From Chitinophagales bacterium (GTDB lineage: Bacteria > Bacteroidota > Bacteroidia > Chitinophagales > Saprospiraceae): 64,000 nucleotides of DNA. The position numbers and the translations under genes are program-made. The notes beneath the pieces are model-generated. The model saw nothing but the letters and a program-made list of their open reading frames with translations, had not been told where the DNA came from and made no database searches. How positions within the stretch are numbered: the stretch's first letter is position 1; each line of letters begins with the position of its first letter. Positions 35,770 through 44,098 of the stretch are shown piece after piece. The stretch spans positions 178,745 to 242,744 of the forward strand of contig JAAFIM010000001.1 of the NCBI GenBank assembly GCA_013297745.1. Direction: 5' to 3'.

Positions 35770-36546
35770 CTAATCCAAAAAATCTATTTGTATGGTATCA
35801 TCAACCGAAAGGTTGAGCAAAGAAGCGGCTTTATCCATATAAATAGCAATTTCCAAAAAACCAGCCGCATTAAAAAGGCAAAGCACTTCGCCAGCAGCTA
35901 CATCAGCGTAATTGGTAGATAGTTCGGTTATGGGTTCAAAGCGTTTGAAATACAACTCAAAAGCTCGCCCTTGCCCGACGCGCTCCCACAAATTTTTATC
36001 TACATTTAGGATTATATTATCGTAATTATCAATGTGTTGGACAGAACCGCGAATTTGATTTTTATTAATAATTGGTTGTAAACTAATCCGTTGTAGATAT
36101 TTTTTGGTTTGTGTTCCAATCTCTGTAAGCGGGCGATTTTGCAACAAAAAAGCTACTGCACGCACTAAAATGGTCTTAACCTCTGTTATACTTGAGTTTT
36201 CTGGACTATGCAATTCGTACAAAAAATCGGGTTGGCTAGTGGCAAAAATAAGGGAAAAAATACCATTGTCAGCACCAACAAAAAAGTGATTTTTGTACGA
36301 AGCCAATAAATAACGGCGTTCGGCAGCGTAAAAATTATTTACGCTTATCAGGTGTATAGAACCAGCAGGAAAACTTTTGTAAGCGTTGCGAATAATATAA
36401 GCGGCTTGGCGTATATCATAATTAGCGATTTCGTGGCTTATATCTACCAAATGAGCAGCCGCAAATTGAGACAAAATAGCCCCTTTAAGCATACCGACGT
36501 AGTAGTCTTTCCAGCCAAAATCTGTGGTCAATGTTACGATGTTCAT
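35770..36546 (-). CDS. SAM hydrolase (S-adenosyl-L-methionine hydroxide adenosyltransferase, DUF62 family)
   Basis: 258 residues. Family members split S-adenosylmethionine to adenosine and methionine using water or hydroxide. The start MNIVTLTTDFGWKDYYVGML with the conserved aspartate, VDISHEIANYDIRQAAYII, and FVGADNGIFSLIFA are family hallmarks. The C-terminal domain is the expected beta-barrel. The fluorinase-type loop is absent, so a halide role is not suggested. A minus-strand TACTTTTG box (36570-36577) precedes it. Confidence 0.9.
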   Translation of the reverse strand: MNIVTLTTDFGWKDYYVGMLKGAILSQFAAAHLVDISHEIANYDIRQAAYIIRNAYKSFPAGSIHLISVNNFYAAERRYLLASYKNHFFVGADNGIFSLIFATSQPDFLYELHSPENSSITEVKTILVRAVAFLLQNRPLTEIGTQTKKYLQRISLQPIINKNQIRGSVQHIDNYDNIILNVDKNLWERVGQGRAFELYFKRFEPITELSTNYADVAAGEVLCLFNAAGFLEIAIYMDKAASLLNLSVDDTIQIDFLD

Positions 36547-36569
36547 TGGGATAATTATAATTCAAACCG

Positions 36570-36577
36570 CAAAAGTA
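36570..36577 (-). promoter_or_regulatory. -7 promoter box (TACTTTTG) for the SAM hydrolase
   Basis: The complement of 36570-36577 reads TACTTTTG, 24 bp before the ATG. No clear TTTG at the -33 distance. Confidence 0.45.
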
Positions 36578-36646
36578 GTTTTATTTAATAGCCTTTTTAT
36601 TTTTTTTTAATAAAAAAAATTTTATACCTCAAAAAAAACACACTGA

Positions 36647-37780
36647 ATGGCACAAAGTGAAATTAGCATAACCATTGATGGCGTTCAACCTATGGATTTT
36701 TATGGTTACAACGACCAACATCTGAATACCATACGCAAACATTTTGAAGACCTAACGATTAGTTATCGCGGCACTACGATTAAAATTGTAGGCGATAAAA
36801 AACGCGGGCAAGAAGCTAAAGCTAAGTTGGAAACTATGCAAAAAATGTTGCAACAATTTGGTACTATAGATATTCGTTTGCTGCAAGATATGTTGGATGG
36901 CGCCAATCCGTTTGAAAGTCCTTTGCGGAAAGATAGCCAAAACGTAATTGTTTATGGTGTAAATGGCAAACCCATTACCGCCCGCACCCGCAATCAAAAA
37001 AAATTAGTAGACTCATCCGACCAAAACGATATTGTTTTCGCTTTGGGGCCTGCTGGTACAGGCAAAACTTATACGGCTGTGGCTTTGGCTGTGCGCGCGC
37101 TCAAATTGGGTGCTGTGCGTAGAATTATCCTAACCCGCCCCGCTGTAGAAGCTGGTGAGAATTTGGGATTTTTGCCCGGCGACTTGAAAGAAAAAATTGA
37201 CCCGTATTTGCGCCCCTTATACGACGCGTTGGATGATATGATTCCGCCTGACAAGGTTAACCAATATATGTTGAGCCGTGTGATTGAAGTTGCGCCTTTG
37301 GCTTTTATGCGCGGGCGTACTTTGGATAATGCGTTTATCATCTTGGACGAAGCCCAAAACTGTACAGAATCCCAACTCAAAATGTTCTTAACCCGTTTGG
37401 GACCTACAGCTAAATGTATCGTTACGGGCGATTTATCCCAAATAGATTTGCCGCACAATCAACGCTCTGGCTTGATAAGAACCCTCAATATGCTTAGAAA
37501 TATAGAAGGCATTGGTATCATCAACCTAGAAAGTGCCGACGTAGTGCGCCACCGATTGGTGCGCTTGATAGTGGAAGCCTTTGAAAAATCTGATATTGAA
37601 AAACGCGACCGATTGGCACAAAAAGAACAAGCCAACGAACTTCCTCCTCCTGCCGAAGTCGCTAAAATTGAAGTGGAAGCTACTCAAGAACCCGAAAAAG
37701 AAACGCCACAAGAAACAGATACAACAGCTGAAGCAAGTCCAAAAAAGACTAGGGCAAAACGCGTTAAACGCGATAAATAA
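36647..37780 (+). CDS. PhoH-family ATPase
   Basis: 377 residues, longer than the roughly 320-350 usual for PhoH-like proteins because of a charged C-terminal tail (EPEKETPQETDTTAEASPKK and a basic end KRVKRDK). An N-terminal KH-like segment (about 1-100) precedes the RecA-like ATPase: Walker A GPAGTGKT (134-141), ILTRPAVEAGENLGFLPGDL, APLAFMRGRTL and Walker B IILDEAQN, then GDLSQIDLP. PhoH proteins act in RNA metabolism and phosphate-starvation responses; some associate with the YbeY endoribonuclease, but no ybeY is adjacent. Confidence 0.92.
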   Translation: MAQSEISITIDGVQPMDFYGYNDQHLNTIRKHFEDLTISYRGTTIKIVGDKKRGQEAKAKLETMQKMLQQFGTIDIRLLQDMLDGANPFESPLRKDSQNVIVYGVNGKPITARTRNQKKLVDSSDQNDIVFALGPAGTGKTYTAVALAVRALKLGAVRRIILTRPAVEAGENLGFLPGDLKEKIDPYLRPLYDALDDMIPPDKVNQYMLSRVIEVAPLAFMRGRTLDNAFIILDEAQNCTESQLKMFLTRLGPTAKCIVTGDLSQIDLPHNQRSGLIRTLNMLRNIEGIGIINLESADVVRHRLVRLIVEAFEKSDIEKRDRLAQKEQANELPPPAEVAKIEVEATQEPEKETPQETDTTAEASPKKTRAKRVKRDK

Positions 37781-37817
37781 AAAAATCCTACCTCGTTATG
37801 GGGTAGGATTTTTTTTG
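37781..37817. terminator. Terminator between phoH and the nuclease-like gene
   Basis: AATCCTACC and GGTAGGATT pair around TCGTTATGG, with A- and T-runs on both sides. It serves converging transcripts. The 38989-39023 terminator is an almost exact inverted copy, including the loop. Confidence 0.88.
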
Positions 37818-37851
37818 TTGTGAATGCAAAGAGCACTTAGAGTAAATTTTT

Positions 37852-38862
37852 TTATTTCCAAGTTACTTCTCTTAGTTTGCTCGCAATCTCTTTTAACTCT
37901 TTTAAGTTTTCCATATTTAGATAATCCCTCAAGTCTTTGTATCTGTAACCTTGTATACCGCCGTGAGAAACTTTTCTAAAGTCTGTTTCATAAAACGCAT
38001 TGGTTGGAAAGACATAGTATTTTAATAATCCTGTATGGGTTATACCAACTTCGGTTAAACTAACCTTTAATCTATTGATTTGCTCTTCTGTATGGCCTTT
38101 GCTATGAATAGATAATTCTTTATTTACAGGGTCATATTCAGCTGTTATTATTGTTTCCACTTCAGAAATGGTTCTCACTGATTTCCAGTTATATAAACCA
38201 AAATACTTAAAATCTTGGCTATGCCAATTCACAGGGCAATAGTATATTTTATGTTTTTTGTTCCAGTCGAATGAAAAGCCTGTTGGTACAAACAAAAGAT
38301 TAAACTCCTCATTTGAGATTAATTTACTTTCATTACAATAATTTTTAAAATCTTCTACAAGTAATTTCAATTCCATATCGTGGGCATTTTCCTCATAAAT
38401 ACCCTCCAAGTTATCTATTAAATCACTAAATATTAGATTGTTAAATTGTATCTTTATATTTGGATACAATTTTTTTAGTTCTTCATTTATAGCATAAACC
38501 TCATTTTTATTATATTTTTTAGAACTTAAATGCCATAACTGATTTTGGCTATTTTCATTAAATACTTCTGCATATTTAACTAATTTAGCTTGTGATTCTT
38601 TATGATTTAGTTTAGTTTCAATTACTATTTTTGAGGCTTTAACCTCAATTTGTCCATCAATTATTCCGCTTCCCATAGGAACTTGTTGAGAAAATATTGG
38701 CTGAGGGTAATAAGGCTGTTGTTCATTGCCTTCATTTAATCTTTCTATAATTGATTTATAGTAATTAACATTTAAATCATTAAGTCTAGATAACATCAGT
38801 AAGACATTATTTGTTACTGTATTTTCTTTTTGCGAGTATTTCTGAAATTGACTAATTCTCAT
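37852..38862 (-). CDS. PD-(D/E)XK nuclease-like protein
   Basis: 336 residues, soluble. The N-terminal half has a putative PD-(D/E)XK core: GSGIIDGQIEVKASKIVIET followed by KLN, where the Asp of IIDGQ and the E-x-K of VIETK are spaced as in this fold. The rest (about 165-336) does not match a family I know; it has several aromatic strands (FDWNKKHKIYYCPVNW) and a lysine-rich end. The gene has its own two-box promoter (38934-38965) and lies between phoH and secA, bordered on both sides by inverted copies of the same terminator. A defence or restriction role is possible but not shown. Confidence 0.65.
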   Translation of the reverse strand: MRISQFQKYSQKENTVTNNVLLMLSRLNDLNVNYYKSIIERLNEGNEQQPYYPQPIFSQQVPMGSGIIDGQIEVKASKIVIETKLNHKESQAKLVKYAEVFNENSQNQLWHLSSKKYNKNEVYAINEELKKLYPNIKIQFNNLIFSDLIDNLEGIYEENAHDMELKLLVEDFKNYCNESKLISNEEFNLLFVPTGFSFDWNKKHKIYYCPVNWHSQDFKYFGLYNWKSVRTISEVETIITAEYDPVNKELSIHSKGHTEEQINRLKVSLTEVGITHTGLLKYYVFPTNAFYETDFRKVSHGGIQGYRYKDLRDYLNMENLKELKEIASKLREVTWK

Positions 38863-38933
38863 ATTATTATTTGTTTAGTAAAAATTATAGTGAATATTTA
38901 AAGTCAAGCCGCCACATTGCGCCTTTATCGCCA

Positions 38934-38965
38934 CAAAAGTAAAACAAGTTTTTCAAACGGCCAAA
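38934..38965 (-). promoter_or_regulatory. Two-box promoter for the nuclease-like gene
   Basis: Minus-strand TTTG (complement of 38962-38965), 20 bases, then TACTTTTG (complement of 38934-38941), 72 bp before the ATG. Confidence 0.72.
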
Positions 38966-38988
38966 TTTTTCAAAAATAAAGTTATAAA

Positions 38989-39023
38989 AAAAATCCTACT
39001 TCATAACGAGGTAGGATTTTTTT
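38989..39023 (-). terminator. Terminator after secA
   Basis: AATCCTACT/GGTAGGATT stem around TCATAACGA with A- and T-runs on both sides. Reverse-complemented, it matches the 37781-37817 terminator in stem and most of the loop. Confidence 0.86.
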
Positions 39024-39042
39024 ATTCAAATTTTAATTTCAA

Positions 39043-42000
39043 CTATTGACCGTGGCAGTTTTTGAACTTTTTGCCGCTACCGCAAGGGCAAGGGTCGTTT
39101 CTATTCACTTGTTGTTGCTTAACTAAAGGCTGGTTTTTGAGTGCGGCTTGACGTTGCGCTTCTTGGGCTTGGCGTTGGGCTTCGCGCTGTTGTTCAGCCA
39201 ATTGGCGTTGCTGTTCTTGAGCTTGGCGTTGCGCTTCTTGTTGCTGTTGGAGGAGCAATTGTTCTTGTTCTGAAATTTCTTCCTCTTCGTCTTCAAACTC
39301 TACCTCTTGTTGAGGATTGGCTTGAGGTATTCCACCCAAAAATAGGAAAGAAACGATTTCTTTATTCAATTTGGACATCAAAGCCGCGAATAATTTGTAC
39401 GCTTCTTCTTTGTAGATTACCAACGGGTCTTTTTGGGCAAAAGAAGCACTGGAAACCTGTTCGCGCAACTCTTCCATATCGCGCAAGTGTTCTTTCCAAG
39501 CATTATCCAACAAAGCTAAAGTTATAGAACGTTGGATTTCAGTTATCAACGATTTTCCGTTGGTTTCGGCTGCTTGCACCAAATCTGCGCCCACTTGTAG
39601 CCCGCGTTGTCCGTCTGTGAAAGGAATTGCAATTCTTACAAAGCGATTGTCGGGTTGATTAATCAAATTGATGATAACAGGCAAAATGGTTTCGGCTATG
39701 TTGTTGAATTTGCGAGTGTATAATTCTATAGCTTGGGCATAAAGCGCGCGGGTAAGTGTGTTGGCATCTTTGGCAGAAACATCGGCAGGGCGAATTTGGG
39801 GTTCAAAACCAAAAAAACGCATACAATCTACTTCAAAACTAGCAAAATTTTGAGAGCGTTTGAGATTAGTAGCCAATTCTTGCGAAAGTGCGAAAATCAT
39901 GTCGTCCAAATCTATGGCCAAACGGTCGCCTTTGAGGGCGTTATTGCGGCGTTTGTAAATGGCTTCGCGCTGTGTTTTCATCACGTTGTCGTAATCCAAC
40001 AAGCGTTTGCGCACGCCAAAGTTATTCTCTTCTACTTTTTTCTGCGCGCGTTCTATGGATTTGGTTATCATCCCGTGTTGCAAAACATCGCCCTCTTTGT
40101 GCCCCAATTTATCCATTAGTCCAGCTATTCTATCAGAACCGAATAGGCGCATCAATTTATCTTCCAAAGACACATAAAATTGAGACGAACCCACATCACC
40201 CTGACGACCTGCACGACCACGCAACTGTCTATCTACGCGGCGGCTATCGTGGCGTTCTGTACCAATAATGGCCAAACCGCCAGCTTTGCGCACGTCTGAA
40301 GTAATTTTAATGTCTGTACCGCGCCCAGCCATATTGGTAGCTATGGTTACCTGTCCTGTTTGTCCCGCTTGAGCTACAATTTCGGCTTCGCTCGCGTGTT
40401 GTTTGGCGTTCAAAACATTGTGTTGAATACCGCGCATTTGCAATAAACGGCTCAAAGTTTCGGAGTTTTGTACCGAAGTAGTACCCACCAAAACAGGGCG
40501 ACCAGCTTTTACCAAGTTTTCAACCTCAGCTATAACCGCGTTGTATTTTTCGCGGTCGGTTTTATAAACCAAATCGTTTTCGTCCTTGCGGGAAATGGGT
40601 CTATTGGTAGGGGTAACCACCACATCCAATTTATAAATATCCCATAACTCTTGAGCTTCTGTTTCGGCTGTACCCGTCATACCACAGAGTTTGTGATACA
40701 TCAAAAAGAAATTTTGTAGGGTAACTGTAGCGTAAGTTTCTGAAGGTTTTTCGATATGAACGCCCTCTTTGGCTTCTATGGCTTGGTGCAAACCGTCTGA
40801 ATAACGGCGACCTTCCAAAATACGACCTGTTTGCTCATCTACGATTTTTACTTTGCCTTCCAACACCACATATTCTTCCTCTCTATCAAAAAGACTGTAG
40901 GCTTTTAGCAATTGTTGCAAAGCGTGGATGCGCTCGCTTTTCATAGAATAGCGTTGAACGGCTTGGTCTTTGAGTTGGGCGCGTTTTTGTGCGGGCAAAT
41001 CGCTGTTGTCAATATCAGCCAAAACTGCACCGATATTTTCCATTACGAATAAATTAGCATCGTTGTTGCCACGACCCAAAAATTCAGCACCTTTATCGGT
41101 TAATTCTACACTACGATTTTTTTCTTCTATCACAAACAACAAAGGCGCATCAGCTATACGCATATTTTTGCCCTGTTCGGAAAGGTATTGATTTTCTGTG
41201 TTGGTCAGAACAGTTTTGATACCCGTTTCTGAAAGGTATTTTTTCAAAGCGCGATTTTTGGGCAAAGCGCGATAAGCGCGGAACAAAGCCAGACCACCGC
41301 CGCCTTCTGTGTGTTTGGTATCACCAGCAGCAATTTTCTTTTTGGCTTCTTGCAAGTACCCAGCGAAAATTTGTTTTTGCGCTTCTATCAACGCCTCAAC
41401 AGGGCGTTTTAAGACTTGGTATAATTCAGTTTGGTTATCGTTGCGAGAAGGTCCAGATATAATCAAAGGCGTACGCGCATCGTCAATCAATACGGAGTCA
41501 GCCTCATCCACCATAGCGTAGTGGTATTTGCGTTGTACGATTTCTTCAGCAGAATTAACCATATTGTCGCGCAAATAGTCAAAACCAAATTCGTTATTTG
41601 TACCATAAGTTACATCGGCTTGGTAAGCACGGCGACGCTCTGGGCTTTGGGGTTGATATTTATCTATACAATCCACATTCATAAACAAGAAACTGAATAA
41701 TGGAGTCATCCATTCAGAGTCGCGTTGTGAAAGGTAGTTATTAACGGTGATAATATGCACACCTTCACCAGCCAAAGCGTTGAGATAAGCGGGCAAAGTT
41801 GCCACTAAGGTTTTACCCTCGCCTGTAGCCATTTCTGCCACTTTGCCTTGATGCAAAACGACACCACCCATCAATTGCACATCGTAATGCACCATATCCC
41901 AAGTGATTGTACTACCTGCAGCCGTCCAAGATTTATGCCAATGGATTTGGTCATTTTCTATATGGAAAAAAGCATTTGCGCCCACGCGCTCCAAAGTTTG

Positions 42001-42405
42001 TTGGTCAAATTCGGTAATAGAACTTGTTACTTCAGTTTGAGAAAAACGGCGCGCTGTCTCTTTGACTACTGCAAAAGCTTGAGGCAATAATTCGTTCAAA
42101 ACGACTTCTATTTCTTTGTCGCGGTCTTTGAGCAACTTATCCACTGTTTCATAATAACCTTGTTTGGCATCTACGTTATCGGTGGCTGTTGCTTGTTGGC
42201 GCAATTCGGCTACTTTGTCATCAATAGGTTTGAGATATTCGCTAATGCGTCCGCGAAATTGGAAAGTTTTTTGTCGGAGTTGGTCGTTGGAAAGATTTTG
42301 CAACTTGGCAAATTCTTCGTTTATTTTGATGACAATCGGGCGCAAAGCCTTTATGTCTCGGTCTTGTTTGCTACCACCAAAAAGCCGTTTGAGAAAACCA
42401 AACAT
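39043..42405 (-). CDS. secA: Preprotein translocase ATPase SecA
   Basis: 1120 residues, the long form usual in Bacteroidota. SecA drives Sec-dependent export through SecYEG, which feeds the lipoproteins and type IX cargo in this window. Walker A is MATGEGKTL (192-200), Walker B is MVDEADSVLID, and GTERHDSRRVDRQLRGRAGR is the arginine-finger motif. The preprotein-binding and scaffold domains follow. The C-terminal linker is rich in Q, A, E and R (about 1040-1100) and looks like a coiled coil, ending in the zinc-binding SEC-C motif DPCPCGSGKKFKNCH. A -7 box (42444-42451) precedes it. Confidence 0.97.
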   Translation of the reverse strand: MFGFLKRLFGGSKQDRDIKALRPIVIKINEEFAKLQNLSNDQLRQKTFQFRGRISEYLKPIDDKVAELRQQATATDNVDAKQGYYETVDKLLKDRDKEIEVVLNELLPQAFAVVKETARRFSQTEVTSSITEFDQQTLERVGANAFFHIENDQIHWHKSWTAAGSTITWDMVHYDVQLMGGVVLHQGKVAEMATGEGKTLVATLPAYLNALAGEGVHIITVNNYLSQRDSEWMTPLFSFLFMNVDCIDKYQPQSPERRRAYQADVTYGTNNEFGFDYLRDNMVNSAEEIVQRKYHYAMVDEADSVLIDDARTPLIISGPSRNDNQTELYQVLKRPVEALIEAQKQIFAGYLQEAKKKIAAGDTKHTEGGGGLALFRAYRALPKNRALKKYLSETGIKTVLTNTENQYLSEQGKNMRIADAPLLFVIEEKNRSVELTDKGAEFLGRGNNDANLFVMENIGAVLADIDNSDLPAQKRAQLKDQAVQRYSMKSERIHALQQLLKAYSLFDREEEYVVLEGKVKIVDEQTGRILEGRRYSDGLHQAIEAKEGVHIEKPSETYATVTLQNFFLMYHKLCGMTGTAETEAQELWDIYKLDVVVTPTNRPISRKDENDLVYKTDREKYNAVIAEVENLVKAGRPVLVGTTSVQNSETLSRLLQMRGIQHNVLNAKQHASEAEIVAQAGQTGQVTIATNMAGRGTDIKITSDVRKAGGLAIIGTERHDSRRVDRQLRGRAGRQGDVGSSQFYVSLEDKLMRLFGSDRIAGLMDKLGHKEGDVLQHGMITKSIERAQKKVEENNFGVRKRLLDYDNVMKTQREAIYKRRNNALKGDRLAIDLDDMIFALSQELATNLKRSQNFASFEVDCMRFFGFEPQIRPADVSAKDANTLTRALYAQAIELYTRKFNNIAETILPVIINLINQPDNRFVRIAIPFTDGQRGLQVGADLVQAAETNGKSLITEIQRSITLALLDNAWKEHLRDMEELREQVSSASFAQKDPLVIYKEEAYKLFAALMSKLNKEIVSFLFLGGIPQANPQQEVEFEDEEEEISEQEQLLLQQQQEAQRQAQEQQRQLAEQQREAQRQAQEAQRQAALKNQPLVKQQQVNRNDPCPCGSGKKFKNCHGQ

Positions 42406-42443
42406 ATAAATTTTGTTGTTTTAAGAAAAGTAAAAAAATCGCG

Positions 42444-42451
42444 CAAAGATA
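42444..42451 (-). promoter_or_regulatory. -7 promoter box (TATCTTTG) for secA
   Basis: The complement of 42444-42451 reads TATCTTTG followed by CGCG, 39 bp before the secA ATG. Confidence 0.5.
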
Positions 42452-42545
42452 CGCTTTTATTTTAAAATCATATTTTGTACCACAATAAAAAAAACTGCCA
42501 AATCGTCTTTTTTTTGCCAAAAAATGCCATTTTGTCAAAAAAAAA

Positions 42546-42860
42546 TTAGAAATCGCCAAATTTAACGTTGATAATTTCCCCCGACTTGGGGATTAGCAAA
42601 AACAAACTATCTTCGTGTGTGTAAAAAAAATAAGGTTTTTCGGGCTGAACAAAAAAATTGGTATCTTGAAAAATGAAGACGCTGTCATTCAACACCAAAA
42701 AATAACCAGTCTCTTTTTGGATTTCAATTTTAAGAAAACTTAGCGTCGTATCCATAAAACCTTGTGTTTGGGTCTCTATATTGATTGGTAATGGGCTAAA
42801 AATAGCACAGCGCGGCAATAAAACGAGCGTTAAAAAACCAAGTAATAAAATTTTATTCAT
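42546..42860 (-). CDS. Small exported hypothetical protein
   Basis: 104 residues. A hydrophobic start (MNKILLLGFLTLVLLPRCAI) is a signal peptide or lipoprotein-like leader, although arginine before the cysteine is unusual for a lipobox. The mature part has aromatic strand patterns (FFVQPEKPYFFYTHEDSLFL). I recognise no family. It is upstream of secA on the same strand with a 140-bp gap containing the secA promoter, so it is probably a separate unit. Confidence 0.6.
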   Translation of the reverse strand: MNKILLLGFLTLVLLPRCAIFSPLPINIETQTQGFMDTTLSFLKIEIQKETGYFLVLNDSVFIFQDTNFFVQPEKPYFFYTHEDSLFLLIPKSGEIINVKFGDF

Positions 42861-42943
42861 CGGAATATGTTAATTTTATAAGAATACAATTATTTTTGTG
42901 GTTGGGATTGATTGATTATTTTACCAAACAAAAACTCTATAAA

Positions 42944-43420
42944 ATGATAATACTTTTGGATATAGACGGGGTTTTGGAAACGACCCCGCATTGGCGGCGA
43001 CCAGAAATTCACCCAGATGGATTTATGAAATTGGATGAAAAAGCACTTGCAAATTTGTCAATACTGCATCAAAAAACAAACGCGGCAGTAGTTTTAACCT
43101 CAACACACAGAATACGTTACAACGAAAATCAGTGGAAAGAAATTTTTAAAATAAGAGGATTAAATTTTGAAGTGTTATCAAAACTAAATGATAAAACCGA
43201 AATAAGCCAACTGCTCAGTAGAGGCACAGAAATTAAAGAGTGGGTTGAAACGAAAGGCAAAAATTTAAACTATGTAATTATAGATGACGATACTTCTATC
43301 AATGCCTTGCCAAACGATATAAAACAAAGATGGGTGCAAACAAAACCGCTTATAGGTTTTAGCGAGGAAAATTTAGAAAAAGCCTTAGAAATTTTGACCA
43401 TTAATGCTAAAAATCTATAA
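42944..43420 (+). CDS. HAD-superfamily protein of the HAD_SAK_2 type
   Basis: 158 residues from ATG 42944; a longer in-frame GTG form would add 16 residues ahead of the fold and is unlikely. MIILLDIDGVLETT carries the nucleophile Asp6 and Asp8 of the HAD fold, VVLTSTHR is motif II, and YVIIDDD is the acidic motif IV. The short, cap-less form resembles the HAD domain grouped with Swiss-Army-Knife RNA repair proteins. Substrate unknown. A TATTTTTG box at 42891-42898 may be its promoter. Confidence 0.75.
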   Translation: MIILLDIDGVLETTPHWRRPEIHPDGFMKLDEKALANLSILHQKTNAAVVLTSTHRIRYNENQWKEIFKIRGLNFEVLSKLNDKTEISQLLSRGTEIKEWVETKGKNLNYVIIDDDTSINALPNDIKQRWVQTKPLIGFSEENLEKALEILTINAKNL

Positions 43421-43439
43421 CATATAGCTAAAAAACGCC

Positions 43440-43958
43440 CTACAAATCGTCCAAAAGGCTATGGTCTTTGTCAGGGTTTCTTATCTTTCGCGCTTCTATC
43501 TCTGCGTAAGCCGCCAACACCCAAGCCACGAAAAAAGGAAATAACCTACACCAAAAACCCAAAAAATGACTGTGTGCTGTGTAAATTAAATCCAATAAAA
43601 ATTCAATTTTATGAACTAAATCTACATTTTCGCGCAATTGTTCGGGTATATTATCCCATAATAAAATCAGCATATAAAATTCAGCAAAAGCCATTAAAAT
43701 ACCATATCGGAAAATTGGATTTTTCAAAAACTTGCGCGAAAGCCCCAATAATAAAAAACATAAACTATAACCAATCACAAATTTTAGCAAATAAATCACC
43801 CACAAAGCACCTAAACGAAACTTGAATACGGCTATTATAAAAATGGGAATTTCTGCAAAGAATAAAAGGCTTAAAATCCGCGTATTGTAGAAATTGCCCG
43901 CCTCATCTACTCCCGATAACAACCAGCGATAAAATGGCGCGAAAAGCGTTTTTTGCAT
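43440..43958 (-). CDS. Integral membrane protein of unknown function
   Basis: 172 residues from ATG 43958; a longer in-frame form would run into the promoter of the divergent nuclease-like gene. Four hydrophobic segments are visible (around ILSLLFFAEIPIFIIAVF, LLKFVIGYSLCFLLLGL, YGILMAFAEFYMLILLW and FLGFWCRLFPFFVAWVLAAY). I recognise no family. It converges with the HAD gene with 19 bp between stops. Confidence 0.65.
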   Translation of the reverse strand: MQKTLFAPFYRWLLSGVDEAGNFYNTRILSLLFFAEIPIFIIAVFKFRLGALWVIYLLKFVIGYSLCFLLLGLSRKFLKNPIFRYGILMAFAEFYMLILLWDNIPEQLRENVDLVHKIEFLLDLIYTAHSHFLGFWCRLFPFFVAWVLAAYAEIEARKIRNPDKDHSLLDDL

Positions 43959-44003
43959 TTTTTGTATATTTTTTAAAAATAATTGTACTTTTTTAGTTAA
44001 AGT

Positions 44004-44034
44004 TTTGGTAGATAAAAAAATGTAATTATCTTTG
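44004..44034 (+). promoter_or_regulatory. Two-box promoter for the PDDEXK_4-like gene
   Basis: TTTG at 44004-44007, 19 bases, TATCTTTG at 44027-44034. This is among the best matches to the Bacteroidota consensus in the window. Confidence 0.75.
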
Positions 44035-44098
44035 TGGTGATAAAGGCGCAAAGCCTTATTTACTAATTACTCACCCCACTACATAAAAAATATATACC

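Noticed and set aside
44052..44098. Extension of the membrane protein gene (43440-43958) to an upstream start near 44051
   Set aside because: That start would put the coding region across the two-box promoter of the divergent gene; the ATG at 43958 precedes the conserved-looking part.
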